64,000 nt of DNA from contig JABFGK010000002.1 in the NCBI GenBank assembly GCA_013112555.1, positions 1,116,001 to 1,180,000 on the forward strand, given 5' to 3'. The translations under genes were made by a program, and so were the position numbers. Below the pieces are notes generated by a model. The model had not been told where the DNA came from and ran no database searches. It saw only the letters and a program-made list of their open reading frames with translations. Below are positions 1 through 10,892 of this stretch, one piece after another. This stretch comes from Planctomycetota bacterium (GTDB lineage: Bacteria; Planctomycetota; Phycisphaerae; Phycisphaerales; UBA5793). Positions within the stretch are counted from its first letter, which is position 1. Each line of letters opens with the position of its first letter.

Positions 1-171
1 GTGAAGCGTGATGCGGTCGTCATCGGCAAACGGCAGATCGGTCAGTTCGCGTTTGTCGGCCCAGGTGACGTGGCAGTGATAGTCGTGTTCAAGGAATCGG
101 GACACGACGGCGCGACCCAGCGCGCCGGTCCCGCCGGTGATGAGAGCGTGTTTGTGCGTTGGTGTCTGCAT
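1..171 (-). CDS. Short-chain dehydrogenase/reductase, N-terminal fragment (cut by window edge)
   Basis: The first 57 residues of a protein read leftwards off the window edge. It opens with the Rossmann dinucleotide-binding motif ITGGTGALGRAVV at about residues 11-23, a TGxxxGxG-type signature that binds NAD(P). This places it in the classical SDR superfamily. The ATG at 169-171 is the natural start because the glycine motif begins about ten residues in. Substrate cannot be told because the catalytic Tyr-Lys region lies outside the window. It follows gpmI (stop at 238) in the same direction with a 66-base gap, so the two may be co-transcribed. Confidence 0.8.
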   Translation of the reverse strand, partial: MQTPTHKHALITGGTGALGRAVVSRFLEHDYHCHVTWADKRELTDLPFADDDRITLH

Positions 172-237
172 GGGAGAGTGTAGGGGGAAAGGGAGGCACA
201 AGGGTGCCTCGTTGCCGCACGAGGCCGGTCAATGGTG

Positions 238-1950
238 TTACTCTTTCGCCGCCACCAGCAACGTCTTGCCCGTCATCGCCTTTGGCTTCTGGATTCCCAT
301 GATCTCAAGTGCCGTCGGGATGATGTCGGCCAGCCGGCCGTCGTGGCGGAGTTGTCGGCCCTTGAGCGCCTCGCCGATGAGAATCAGCGGGACGTCGTAC
401 AGCGTGTGCGATGTATGTGGTGCATCAAGGATGGGATCGTACATCTGTTCCGAGTTGCCGTGGTCCGCGGTGACAATCACGCACCCCTTGAGTTCGAGCA
501 CCGTCTGGACGATCCTGCCGACACACTCATCGGTCGTCTCGACGGCCTTGATCGCAGCATCGAGTTTGCCGGTATGCCCGACCATGTCAGGATTTGCAAA
601 GTTAATGATGAAGACATCCTGCCGGTCATCGGCCGTCAGTTGCTTGATGACTTTCTCCGTCAGGTCGAACGCGCTCATTTCCGGTTGCTGGTCATAGGTA
701 TTGACCTTCGGGCTCTGGGCCATGATGCGCGTCTCACCCTCAAACGGTTCTTCACGGTAGTCATTGAAGAAGAAGGTGACATGCGGGTATTTCTCGGTCT
801 CGGCGGCGCGCACCTGGCGCAGGCCGAGTCGTGAAAACAGGTCGCCGGCAATGTCGGGCATCGAATCCGGTCGTGGGAACATGACCGAGACATGTGGGTT
901 CAGAGTCGTGTCATACTCGGTCATCGTCACGAACTCAATGTCAGGCGGCGTGCCGCGCTTGAACCCCTTCATATTGGAATCAGGCGACGGCGGGACTTCG
1001 CCCTCGAACGGGTCGAGTTTGAATGCACGAATAATCTCGCGTGGCCGATCGCCCCGGTAGTTGTAACAGCAGACGACATCACCGTCGCTGATGCGGGTCT
1101 CCATCGCTTCCTCGATCGTCTCTCCGATCATGGTCGGGATGATGAACTCGTCGCCCTGCATCGAATCGCTGGCCGGCAGTTGGTAATACTGGTCGATGGC
1201 AGCGGCAGCCGTCTCGGCCAGTTCGACCCAGATCGGCGTCTTGCCGTCGGCACCGACGGCATGGGCCTTCGGGTCGAGCGGCTCGCGCACGATGGTGGCA
1301 TCGCGCCCGGTGAGACAGCGATAGGCTCGTTCAATACGCTCCCAGCGGTTGTCGCGGTCCATGGCCCAGAAGCGGCCGAGGACGGAGACGACCCGGCCGA
1401 TCCCGAGTTCGCGCATAAAACGCTCGGCCTCAGTGACATAGTTCATGCCCGTGTACGGCCCGGAATCACGGCCGTCGGTGAAGAAATGCACGTACACCTT
1501 TTCGTGCTCGAGTCGCTTGCACAACTCGAGGCAGGCGTTGAGGTGGTACAGCACGCCGTGGACACCCGCATCGGAGGCGATTCCCATGAAGTGGACGGCT
1601 TTGTCGTTCTTTTTTGCCTTCTTGACGGCCGTGGTCAGCGTCTGGTTGGAAAAAAAGCGGCCCGACGCAACGGCCCGTGAGATGCGCATGTGCTCCTGGA
1701 ACACGATTCGGCCGGCCCCGATGTTCTGATGGCCGACCTCGCTGTTCCCGGTCGTGCCCTCGGGCAAACCGACGTCTTCGCCGGACGTGTGGATCAAGGT
1801 GGTGGGAAAAGTGGCCATCAGTTGGTCGCTGGCAGGCGTGCGAGCGAGTTCGACGGCATTAAATGCCCGGTGGTGAATGTAGGGATTATGACCCCATCCA
1901 TCACGAATGATCAAAACCAACGGCGTGTTATGGGGCTTCACTGATGACAT
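238..1950 (-). CDS. gpmI: 2,3-bisphosphoglycerate-independent phosphoglycerate mutase
   Basis: Interconverts 3- and 2-phosphoglycerate in glycolysis and gluconeogenesis, in the cytoplasm, with metal-dependent alkaline-phosphatase-superfamily chemistry. The 570-residue product has the N-terminal metal site RDGWG (about residues 16-20), the GNSEVGH segment whose serine (about residue 70) is the phosphorylated nucleophile, the HFFTDGRD segment, and the C-terminal metal ligands in VTADHGN. Length is slightly above the usual 510-550. The ATG at 1950 sits just before the first strand of the fold. It diverges from the MMPL transporter, leaving only about 70 bases for both promoters. Confidence 0.96.
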   Translation of the reverse strand: MSSVKPHNTPLVLIIRDGWGHNPYIHHRAFNAVELARTPASDQLMATFPTTLIHTSGEDVGLPEGTTGNSEVGHQNIGAGRIVFQEHMRISRAVASGRFFSNQTLTTAVKKAKKNDKAVHFMGIASDAGVHGVLYHLNACLELCKRLEHEKVYVHFFTDGRDSGPYTGMNYVTEAERFMRELGIGRVVSVLGRFWAMDRDNRWERIERAYRCLTGRDATIVREPLDPKAHAVGADGKTPIWVELAETAAAAIDQYYQLPASDSMQGDEFIIPTMIGETIEEAMETRISDGDVVCCYNYRGDRPREIIRAFKLDPFEGEVPPSPDSNMKGFKRGTPPDIEFVTMTEYDTTLNPHVSVMFPRPDSMPDIAGDLFSRLGLRQVRAAETEKYPHVTFFFNDYREEPFEGETRIMAQSPKVNTYDQQPEMSAFDLTEKVIKQLTADDRQDVFIINFANPDMVGHTGKLDAAIKAVETTDECVGRIVQTVLELKGCVIVTADHGNSEQMYDPILDAPHTSHTLYDVPLILIGEALKGRQLRHDGRLADIIPTALEIMGIQKPKAMTGKTLLVAAKE

Positions 1951-2019
1951 CCTGCAACAGTATTCGGCTCAACCGCTGAGGAAACATAGGAACTTCCCGC
2001 GGTGAGGATCGGGTCTCCC

Positions 2020-4692
2020 ATGAAACCACGACTTCGTGATCGACTTCTGACAGCCTGGGCACGCGCGGTTACGGCCCACCCGTGGGCGCTGATCGTCGTA
2101 TCTCTTGCGCTGGCAGGGCTCTGCGTCGTGTTCACGGCGCAGCGCCTGACCTTCCAGGCAGAGCGGAGCGATCTGGTTGACCCGGATCGGCCGTGGAATG
2201 CACGGTATGCACACTACAAGGAGCAGTTCCCACATTGGGACGATGTGGCGGTTGTGATTGCTGCTGATCCGAGCCGGACCGCCAACACGCCGATCTCTGA
2301 CCCGAGACTGCACACCCTTCTTGTGGCGTTCCTGCATGACCTGGCCGCGATTCTGGGGCCCGAACCGTCCATTGAATCAGTGATAATCGGTCAGCGTGTT
2401 CGGCCCCAGAGTCTCCGGTGGGTGCTCTGCCAGCCGGAGGATCAGTTTCGCCGACAGATGCGTCAATGGCAATCGGATCGTGCGTTCGTGCAGTATCCCA
2501 CGCTCACCGAATACATCAATGACCACCGGGCCACGATTGAGCAACTGGATGCGCAGGGCAAGGAGCACGAAGCAGACCTGGCCTTCAACGAGACGCTGTG
2601 GTTTCTCACCCGGTTCGTCACTCGGGGTCGATCCGTGTCGGACGGCGATGAGTTGTCCGGCAACCCGGCCTGGCGATTGCAGCCGTATTTCAGCCCATCC
2701 GGTGAGTTTGCCTATGTGTCCGTCGCGTTGTCAGACTCCGGGGCCGATGATTCCGTGGCCCCGGCGGTTGACGGGATCTCCGTGATCCGACAGCGCGTGG
2801 CCACACTGCAGGAGCAGCCGGAGTATGCAGTGTTTGAGGTTGGTGTGACGGGGATCACTGCCATCGAAAGCGATGAGACAGGGCTGTCGATTGACGATGC
2901 CACGGTAGCGTCCATCCTGGCCGCGACACTGATCTGCATCCTGATGATCTTCGTATTCCGTGGTGGGCTCGTTCCCGTTGCTGCAATGATCAGTTTATCA
3001 ATCGGCATTGCCTGGTCATTCGGTTTTTTGACGCTGGCGATCGGCCATCTGCAGGTTCTGAGTGTGGTATTTACGGTGATCCTGCTGGGGCTGGGGATCG
3101 ATTTTGCGCTGCATCTGGTGGCCCAACTCGAAGCGCTGAATGCAACCGATCGAGATGACGTGGATCGCTGGCCGGCTGTGTTTCGCAACGTCGGGCCCGG
3201 CATCGTCACTGGGGCATTGACCACGGCCGCAGCATTTGGCGTCACGGCGTTTACGGACTTCAAGGGCATGGCCGAGATGGGGCTGATTGCCTCGGTCGGC
3301 ATCCTGCTGTGCCTGATTGCCGTCATGTCTCTCTTACCGGCCATCCTGACACGAGTCCCCGGCTGGCAACAGCGAATCCGCACACCACAGGACCAGCACT
3401 GGAGCATTGAACGAACGCTGACACACGGGTGGCAGGAGTTCATGCCGCGATCTGGGGCCATCATCCTGGCCGGTGTCGTCATCGTGACCGTGCTGGCTAC
3501 CGGTATTCGATCGGTTCGCTTTGATGCAGACATCATGAACCTGCACGCGCCGGGTGTCGAGTCCGTGACATGGGAGCGCCGGCTCCTCGAGACGGAAGGG
3601 CTGACCGCATGGAGCGGCCTGAGCATCGCCACGTCGATTGAGGAGGCACGCGAGCGAACGCTGCAGTTTCTGAGTCTGCCTGAGATCGGGAACGTGGAGG
3701 GTGTTGGCAGCCTGTTTCACCCGGACGGGGAATCGCGGCGACAGGAGGCGCTGGCCGTGATGCCGGCTAGGCCGATCGTGGAATCGGATCACCCTGCAGT
3801 ACGCTCGTCAGCCGATCCGGAAGTGCTCGGACTCAGGAATGCGGTGCAATCATGGATCGACGCTTCCTCAGCGACGCGAGCGACGATGATTCGTCGGGCA
3901 CTGCTCCCGATGATCGAAGATGATTCGCCCAACGATCCCGCGCAGCGTTTCCTGTATGCGTATCAGCAACTCGCCGCCCAGTATCAGCAAGCACGAATCA
4001 TCCTGAGCGATCCCACGCCGATGGGCCTGGATGATCTGCCGGAGATCATCCGGCAACAGGACATCGGGCGCGACGGGACGTTCTTACTGCGCATTAACCC
4101 GCAGCAGGACGGCGGACCGGTTCTCGAATCGAAGCGCCTGGCTGCGTTTGTCGAGGCCATGCGAACCGTGGATCCGGATGTCATGGGGCCGGCCGTGCAG
4201 ATCCATGAATCGAGCCGATTGATCGTGCGTTCTTATATTCAGGCCGCACTCTGGGCCGTGGTTATCATTCTCGTGATTCTATTGTTCGACTTTCGATCGG
4301 TAGCCGATGCGGCGTGTGCCATGGCGCCGGTGGGCCTCGGGTTTGTGTGTCTGTTTGGGTTAATGGGGTGGTGGGCGATCCCGTTGAACTTTGCCAACAT
4401 CATTGTGTTGCCGATTATTTTCGGGATCGGGGTCGATGCCGGCGTGCATGTGGTGCATCGATGGCGGTTGGATCCGAAGGGGGTGCCATGCGGCCTGACG
4501 TGCGGCACTGCGCGCGGCATTTCACTCACCATGCTTACCACGATCATCGGCTTTGCCTGCATGATGACCGCTCAGCATCGCGGCATCAGGACACTCGGCC
4601 TGACGATGACGCTCGGACTCGTGGCAACCTGGGCCGTGTGCTTCACGGTTCTCCCGGCACTGCTTGCATGCCGTCGGCCGAGAAATCACTGA
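2020..4692 (+). CDS. MMPL/RND-superfamily membrane transporter, HpnN-like
   Basis: An 890-residue polytopic membrane protein with the RND duplication: one N-terminal helix (about residues 20-40), a large periplasmic loop, a block of helices around residues 300-450, a second periplasmic domain, and a final helix block from about residue 745. The organisation matches MMPL-type lipid exporters and the hopanoid-associated RND group, which move lipids through the cell envelope using the proton gradient. The ATG at 2020 is preferred to the GTG at 2002, because the extra residues look non-conserved. No hopanoid biosynthesis gene is visible nearby, so the lipid substrate is unproven. A strong terminator follows. 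Confidence 0.85.
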   Translation: MKPRLRDRLLTAWARAVTAHPWALIVVSLALAGLCVVFTAQRLTFQAERSDLVDPDRPWNARYAHYKEQFPHWDDVAVVIAADPSRTANTPISDPRLHTLLVAFLHDLAAILGPEPSIESVIIGQRVRPQSLRWVLCQPEDQFRRQMRQWQSDRAFVQYPTLTEYINDHRATIEQLDAQGKEHEADLAFNETLWFLTRFVTRGRSVSDGDELSGNPAWRLQPYFSPSGEFAYVSVALSDSGADDSVAPAVDGISVIRQRVATLQEQPEYAVFEVGVTGITAIESDETGLSIDDATVASILAATLICILMIFVFRGGLVPVAAMISLSIGIAWSFGFLTLAIGHLQVLSVVFTVILLGLGIDFALHLVAQLEALNATDRDDVDRWPAVFRNVGPGIVTGALTTAAAFGVTAFTDFKGMAEMGLIASVGILLCLIAVMSLLPAILTRVPGWQQRIRTPQDQHWSIERTLTHGWQEFMPRSGAIILAGVVIVTVLATGIRSVRFDADIMNLHAPGVESVTWERRLLETEGLTAWSGLSIATSIEEARERTLQFLSLPEIGNVEGVGSLFHPDGESRRQEALAVMPARPIVESDHPAVRSSADPEVLGLRNAVQSWIDASSATRATMIRRALLPMIEDDSPNDPAQRFLYAYQQLAAQYQQARIILSDPTPMGLDDLPEIIRQQDIGRDGTFLLRINPQQDGGPVLESKRLAAFVEAMRTVDPDVMGPAVQIHESSRLIVRSYIQAALWAVVIILVILLFDFRSVADAACAMAPVGLGFVCLFGLMGWWAIPLNFANIIVLPIIFGIGVDAGVHVVHRWRLDPKGVPCGLTCGTARGISLTMLTTIIGFACMMTAQHRGIRTLGLTMTLGLVATWAVCFTVLPALLACRRPRNH

Positions 4693-4838
4693 TTATTTCC
4701 GAGCCTCATTTCTCGAATTGGGGTAGGAACGCAACAGCACGTCGGTACAATTCCGACGCAAGGCAGAGCGGAACCACAGCACAGGGCAGACCGACGTGCA
4801 ATAAGCGTTCGGCCCTCTCACAATTGAGCAACCAATCG

Positions 4839-4880
4839 ACGGGCAGTAGAACCTACGTTCTGCTGCCTGTCTTTTGTTAT
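4839..4880 (+). terminator. Rho-independent terminator of the MMPL transporter gene
   Basis: A 14-base stem (4839-4852 with 4857-4870) with two G-U pairs and a CTAC loop is followed by CTTTTGTTAT. It lies 147 bases past the transporter stop, between two convergent genes. The T-rich side is on the + strand, so it should act on rightward transcripts. The leftward RND gene ends at its edge. Confidence 0.8.
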
Positions 4881-7800
4881 ACGGCCTGCGGCGAACTCGC
4901 CGGATTGGCATTCGGTTGGACGGCCGGCACACCGGAGATCACCTTCTTGAGATCCAGGACCAGGCTGAACAAGAGCGGGACCAGCACGAGTGTGAAGATT
5001 GTGCTGACCAGCAACCCGCCGACCACGACGCTGCCGAGTCCTCGGTACAACTCGCTGCCGGAGCCGGGCATAAGGACCAGCGGCAACATTCCTCCGACAG
5101 AGGTGAAGGTACTCATCAGGATCGGGCGGAGTCGTGTCCGAACGGATTCGGCAATCGCGAGTCGAGGCGGCAGCGCCTGAATCGACCCGGATGAGGTTTC
5201 ACTTTCACCCCGCATGAAGTTCAGTGCCTGATGCACGATCAGAATCGCGTTGTTCACCACGACGCCGATCAAAATAACAAAACCGAGCATCGTCAGGACA
5301 TCGAGGTTCTGCATCGGCATGTACGGGTCCAGCACACTCCACAGAAACACGGCCCGAAGGGCGGCAAAGCCGCCGAGCGTTGCCAGCGGCACACTCAGGA
5401 GAATGGCCAGCGGGTACAGGAAACTCTCAAACAGGACACACATCAACAGGTACACGATCAACAATGCCAGGAACATTCGCGAGCCGAGCAAACCGAGCAC
5501 TGTGCCATCGCCCAGCAGCGCGCGGCGGACGGCGGAGAGTTTGTCAGCGGTCCCGGCCAGGCTGGTTTCAACGGCCGGCGGGATCACGCCATCTCGACGC
5601 ATCCCGTCGATGCGCTCGACGATCTCCTTCATGGCCTGTTCGAGCGGCTTCCCCTGCTCGGGGGTGAACTGCAAGGTGATGGCCCGGCGTTCCTCGACTC
5701 GATCAATCTCCTGCGGGGCAGAGGTCTGATTCAGAATGGCAACACTCGTCAGCGGCACGACCTGGCCGCCGGGAGTGGCAATCGGAATGTCACCGAGCGT
5801 ATGGAGCGGCCGCGACACCGGGCGCCCGTTTTCGTCAATCGCGTTGCGATCGATCATGGTCAGATCGATGGCATCGCCCCCGATTCGATATTCGCCAACC
5901 ATGGCCCCGTCGCCAAGTGCCCGGACAGCGAGTCCGACATCACGCGTGGTCAGCCCGAGGTTACTGGCACGAACACGGTCAAGGACGACGCGCAGTTCCG
6001 GCCCCGGTACGTTAAAGTTGGCCGGGCTCGGCTGCACGGTCGTGTAGCCGTACTCCTGGGCCAGTGCCATGTAGGCATTCGTGGCAGCCGTCGTCAGTTC
6101 CTCCATGTCGTCCCCGACCAGTTCGATATTGATGGAGGACCCGGAGGCGCCTGACAGATTAAACAGCGGTAACTGTCGGGAGAAAGCGAAGGTGCCCGGC
6201 ATGTTCTCGGCCCGCGAGGCATACGTCAGGAGGGTGCTTACATCCACGACGCGCTTCGGATCGGAACTGATCGCCCCATGGAACATCATGCCGTTGAAGC
6301 CGACGAAGAAGTAGTTGTCGATCGACGGCGGGCGCACCATGTCGATCTCGTTCGTGAACCAGTTGAAGGCCGGTACCTCCGGCAGGTCCTCGCAGGCCTG
6401 CTCATAGGCGGCCGGATCACCGTCCTTGAGTTCTCCCGCTTCCCAGAACGGCCGCACATCCTTTTCAACGCGCTCGCCGAGTGAGGCCATGGTGTCAATG
6501 CTGTACCCCGGCGGCGTGAAGATCATGCCGAAAACGATGTTGCGATTCCCGGCCGGAAGATAGTCCGTCGGGGGCATGAGCTTCTTGCTGCCGTAGATTG
6601 ATCCGAACGCAAAGACGGCCACCAGCACGAGCCGGGCCAGCAGGCTTCCGGTGAGGAAGTGTACCATACGCGCGACCAATGCCGACGGCGATCGACCCCA
6701 GTCGGACGGGTCGCGCAGTTGGTTCTGTCCGGCCAGCGCCGGTGCTTCCTTACCGGCAGCCCTCTTGTCCTTGATCACCATATTCCGGAACCAACGGTTG
6801 GCCGCACACGGGATGACCGTGATCGATGTGACGAGACTGAGCAGGACGGCGGCACAAATGGCCAGCGCAATATCACGGAACAACTGGCCGGCTTCCTCCT
6901 CGACATACAGGATGGGAAGAAAGACGGCGACCGTAGTTAATGTCGAGGCCACGATGGCGCCCCACACTTCACGGGCTCCGCGATACGCCGCCGATGCAGG
7001 GGTCTGTCCCATTTCCATATGTCGGAAAATGTTTTCCAGCACCACAATCGCGTTATCAACCACCATGCCGACCGCAAACGCCAGCCCGGCCAAACTGATG
7101 ACGTTCAGGTTTCGCCCGAGCCGCGACCATCGCCACAAACGTCCCGATGATCGAGATCGGAATGGCCAGCCCGATGACCCCGACGGCACGAACGGAACGC
7201 AGAAAGATCAGCAGCGTCACAATGGCCAGCCCGCCGCCGATGAAGATGTTCTTGATCACGAGTTGAACGGCACTGTTAATGTAAATGGTCTGGTCATACA
7301 CCTGGCGGAGTCGGAGCGTGCCGTTCAATCCGAGTTTGCGGGCCTGTGCATCGAGCATGCCGCCCGTCTCATTCAATCGTTCGATCGTGGCCTTGAGATC
7401 CTTCATCACCTCGATGACGTTCGTGCCGACTTCGCGCTGCACGTTGATCGCCATGACCGTCTGGCCCATCGAGCGCACGAACGATCCCGGTTCCTTGAAT
7501 GTCAGGGCGGCTTCAGCCACATCGCCGACACGGATCGGCCCGCCGTCGGTGTAGGTGATCACCGTCTGCTCAATATCAGTGAGCGATTCATATTGCCCGA
7601 CGGTTCGGACGCGCACACTTGATTTGCCCGAATCAATGGAGCCGGCTGACACATTGACGTTCTCGGAGCGGAGCGCATCGGCCAACTGACCGTAGGTCAC
7701 GCCGAGTTGAGCCAGGCGGATCGGATCAAAGCGAACCTGCACCTCGCGCTCCATCCCGCCGAGGACATTGACCTCAGCCACCCCTTCTGCCCGTTCCAAC

Positions 7801-8297
7801 TGCGGCTTGACGCGTTCATCTGCGAAATCAAAGAGTGTGCGGATGTCGAGTTCCGGGTCCGTCGTCTCGAACATGATCCACGCAATGTAATCGCGATCCT
7901 GGGGATTGCTGGCCGAGATCACCGGCTCGTCGACGTTTTCCGGGTATGCCGGCACTTCGCGCAGTTTGTCGGACACTTCACGGAGTGCCTCGTCCTTGTC
8001 AACGCCGACATAGAACTCAAGCGCGACGGTCGCGCTGTTTTCCGTACTCTGGCTCGTCATCTTCTTGAGGCCGCTGACGGACTTGAGTCGTTCCTCCTGC
8101 TTGTCGACGATTTCCTGTTCTACTTCCTGTGGGCTCGCGCCTTCCCAGAAGGTGGAGACCGTGACGACGGTCGAGTCAACATTGGGCGTCATCTGAACGG
8201 GAATGCTCATCAGCGCCAGCAGGCCGAACAACAGCGTCAGCAAAACCACGACGCTGACGGATACCGGTTTGTCAATAGCAAGACGAATCAGGTTCAT
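4877..8297 (-). CDS. RND multidrug/solute efflux pump, inner-membrane subunit (frame interrupted at about 7119-7125)
   Basis: AcrB-like resistance-nodulation-division permease that would export small molecules using the proton gradient as part of a tripartite pump. It starts with MNLIRLAIDKPVSVSVVVLL, a canonical RND N-terminus. It carries the TM4 segment AGLAFAVGMVVDNAIVVLEN and a repeat of this in the second half (ILIGVVVNNAILIVHQAL). The reading frame breaks inside the TM3 to TM4 turn: codons up to about FVAMVA are in one frame and LGRNLNVISLAG in the next. Removing one G near 7119-7125 restores one 1139-residue protein, a plausible size. The partner fusion protein gene lies 79 bases upstream. 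No TolC-type outer-membrane channel is seen in the window. Confidence 0.9.
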
Positions 8298-8376
8298 GGT
8301 TCTGGATCATCCAGTCAGTGTGAAGCGTGGCACGGGGAATGCATGCGTATGGAGAGTCGGGGTCGGGGCTGATCGA

Positions 8377-9642
8377 CTAGCCGTTGTCGGCGGAGGTCGT
8401 GTCGTAGGTTGCCTTGCGAGTCTGCGGGTTCGTGTCGTCGCCGTCATCTCCCTCACCCACGGTCGGCGGGGCCTCGCTGCTCCCTGCGGCAAACTCCGAT
8501 GCGTTGACAATCTGAACACCGGCACCGGGGTAGAGCCGTTCGTTTCCTTCGATCACGACGAGATCGCCTTCGGCCAACCCCTGCCCGTTGGCGACCACGC
8601 GACCGGCTGAGGCGCCGGGGGCGGCTTCGATCGGGACCGGCGACACACGGCCGTCACGTATCACATAAATCACCGACCCCATGGCAGTCATGGTGATCGC
8701 ATCCTGATTGACGGTGATGGCCTGCATCCTGTCGCCCGTGGGGATGAGGCCCGACACACTCATGCCCGGCAGCAACGACCCATCCGGATTCTCCAGCGCC
8801 ACCTTCACCGGATACGTCCGGGCCTGGGTATCGCCCAGCGGGATGATGCCGCGAATCGACCCGGTGACCGAGGCATTCATGCTGGCCGGCTTGACCGAGA
8901 GGTCCATGCCGGCGGCCAGATGCCCGATGTATCGCTCCGGCACTTCAAGCACGGCATCCATCCGGCTCGTGGCAATGATCTCAACCACCGGCCCGCCGAT
9001 GTTCATCCATTGGCCGACTTCGGTATGCTTTACGACGACGACTCCGTCAAACGGCGCCTTGATCACCGTGCCCTTGAGCCGCCGTTCGACGAGGCGAACA
9101 CGGACCTCGGCCAGGTGCATTGATCGGTTCGCTGCGGTTAATCGGGCGGCTGCTGCATCGAGCATCGAGCGAGCATCGTCAATCTCTTTGGGCTTGGCAG
9201 CACCCTGTTGCTGCATTTCCAGAACCGATTCATAATCGAGTGCCAATCGATCGCGGTCCGCCTGGTACTCGTCGATGGTGGCTTCTGCGGCTGCCAACTG
9301 CGCCTGCGATTCCTGGATTTCGAGTTGCAGAATATCGGAATCAAGCACGGCCAGGATGTCCCCGGCCTTGACGGTATCGCCGGTGTCAAACGGCACTTCG
9401 ATGACCAGCCCATCCTGTTCGCTGGCCACGATGGATCGACGTTGCTCCACAATGGTCCCGGTCACGGTGCGCATGGCCTGCACCGACTCCAGTTGCACGA
9501 CATCGGCGCGCACCGGGGCTGATTCCTGTGCTGCGGCACCGGCAATCATCATCAGCCCGGCACCGATGCCTGCGGCATAGAGTCGAAGCGTTGAAGCGAA
9601 TGGATGGCGCTCGTGTGCATCCCGCACGATTATGTCTCCCAT
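8377..9642 (-). CDS. RND efflux periplasmic adaptor (membrane fusion protein, HlyD family)
   Basis: About 421 residues. An N-terminal hydrophobic signal (LYAAGIGAGLMMIAGAAAQ) is followed by a biotinyl-lipoyl half-motif (VIEVPFDTGDTVKAGDILAVLD), an alpha-helical hairpin rich in Gln, Glu and Ala, the second lipoyl half (GTVIKAPFDGVVVVKHTEVG), and beta-barrel and membrane-proximal domains. This order defines periplasmic adaptors that link RND pumps to outer-membrane channels. It lies directly upstream of the RND pump in the same direction and is surely its partner. The start is uncertain: ATG at 9642 or 9651, or GTG at 9629, which has a GGGAG in front of it. All give a signal sequence. Confidence 0.92.
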   Translation of the reverse strand: MGDIIVRDAHERHPFASTLRLYAAGIGAGLMMIAGAAAQESAPVRADVVQLESVQAMRTVTGTIVEQRRSIVASEQDGLVIEVPFDTGDTVKAGDILAVLDSDILQLEIQESQAQLAAAEATIDEYQADRDRLALDYESVLEMQQQGAAKPKEIDDARSMLDAAAARLTAANRSMHLAEVRVRLVERRLKGTVIKAPFDGVVVVKHTEVGQWMNIGGPVVEIIATSRMDAVLEVPERYIGHLAAGMDLSVKPASMNASVTGSIRGIIPLGDTQARTYPVKVALENPDGSLLPGMSVSGLIPTGDRMQAITVNQDAITMTAMGSVIYVIRDGRVSPVPIEAAPGASAGRVVANGQGLAEGDLVVIEGNERLYPGAGVQIVNASEFAAGSSEAPPTVGEGDDGDDTNPQTRKATYDTTSADNG

Positions 9643-9878
9643 CTTGTGCATGTGGCTGCCACATGGCAGCAGCACGTGTCGCACAACTCGATCTGAAATG
9701 TCCCACCCACGACTGATTGCTCCGCTCCCAGCGGCGCTCCCACCCCTCGCTGTGTCAGGGCCATGCCCGTCATCAAATCGGGCGTTGCAATGACCGGTAT
9801 TGTTGCGCCCCCCCGGCCGGAAGTCGGGATTCGATGTTCAATTCCGGGTCAATGACGCAGATATCCGAGTCTGGATTG

Positions 9879-10811
9879 TCAGGAAGCAAAGATCCGGTCC
9901 ATCCGGGCGGCAATGTCGGCCAGTCTGGCCCGGTCGCCGCCACGGACTTCGGCGGTGGCCCATCCTTCGTATCCGATTTCATCAAAAGCCTTCATGACTG
10001 CCGGCCAGTCGTTGTCTCCTTCGAGCAGTTCCACCTTGAATCCGTCCCACAGCCCGTCCTGATCACGTTTGGTTCGGCTGAATTCCTTGATATCGACCTT
10101 GAAGATGCGATGTCCCAGGATCCGGATCCACTGCTCGGGCCAGCCGAAATTCACCATGTTCCCGACGTCGAAATACCAGCCGATCGCATCGGATTCGAAC
10201 TCATCCACAAACCGGACTGCTTCGAGCGGGCTGAGCAGAAAGTGATTCCACACGTTTTCGATGGCAATCTTGATACCCAGATTCTCAGCCAACGGGAGTG
10301 CTTTACGAATCTCGCGCTGCGATCGTTCATACGCCTGGTCGTATGAAACCGTTTTCCCGACCACGGCCGGGACCAGCAAAACGGTGGTCCCCCCGTAGCG
10401 GTGGCAGTCCCGGATGGCCGTCTTGAGCCCTTCGAGGCCTTTGGCCCGGACCGCTGCATCCGCATCGGCCAGCGTGTGTTTCCAGTGCACCGAATTCACA
10501 ACCCCGTGAATCGGGAGACCGGATTCATCTCGGGCAGCCACGACTTCCTCGGGATCGAGATCGGACGGGCTGTCCATCTCGACGCCGTCATATCCCAGTT
10601 CCTTCAGCAGGCGGAACTTGTCGAGCATGGAACCGTCAACCTGAACCATGCCGAATTTAACGGCCTTTTTGATGCTGCGATCAGTTGGTGTCATGGTGGA
10701 GACCTCGCTTTCCTGGGCAAGTGTCGGTCCGGCCAGCGTGCCCAGAAGGGTGGTGGCAGTGCAGTATTCGATGAAGCGTCGTCGGTTGATCATGGGGGTC
10801 AGTCCTGCCAT
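9879..10811 (-). CDS. Tat-exported sugar phosphate isomerase/epimerase-like TIM-barrel protein
   Basis: 310 residues. The N-terminus has a twin-arginine signal (NRRRFIEYCTATTLLGTLAG) predicting export of a folded protein. The body is an AP-endonuclease-family-2 (xylose-isomerase-like) TIM barrel, with the KFGMVQVDGS opening strand, GYDGVEMDSPSD at strand 2, the metal-site segment IAIENVWNHFLLSP, and the terminal WATAEVRGGD segment. Planctomycetes have many such exported barrels, and the substrate is usually unknown. Starts at 10811 or 10793 are both possible. The second puts the arginines nearer the N-terminus. Confidence 0.85.
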   Translation of the reverse strand: MAGLTPMINRRRFIEYCTATTLLGTLAGPTLAQESEVSTMTPTDRSIKKAVKFGMVQVDGSMLDKFRLLKELGYDGVEMDSPSDLDPEEVVAARDESGLPIHGVVNSVHWKHTLADADAAVRAKGLEGLKTAIRDCHRYGGTTVLLVPAVVGKTVSYDQAYERSQREIRKALPLAENLGIKIAIENVWNHFLLSPLEAVRFVDEFESDAIGWYFDVGNMVNFGWPEQWIRILGHRIFKVDIKEFSRTKRDQDGLWDGFKVELLEGDNDWPAVMKAFDEIGYEGWATAEVRGGDRARLADIAARMDRIFAS

Positions 10812-10892
10812 GGCGGCGCCACCTGGTGGGCCGAAAGCATATGTCGATCGTTCGCGTTTGTTCGTCCTGTTAATTGCTATGCGGGGGTCGTG

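Noticed and set aside
892..1680. Long antisense open frames inside gpmI, the helical-repeat gene and others (for example 15517-16416 and 16782-17546)
   Set aside because: They shadow well-supported genes on the other strand in GC-rich DNA and show no conserved motifs.
8328..8343. A close match to a sigma-54 promoter (TGGCACGGGGAATGCA) on the + strand between two leftward genes
   Set aside because: It points away from any gene, since everything downstream on that strand is antisense to the fusion-protein gene. Treated as chance.
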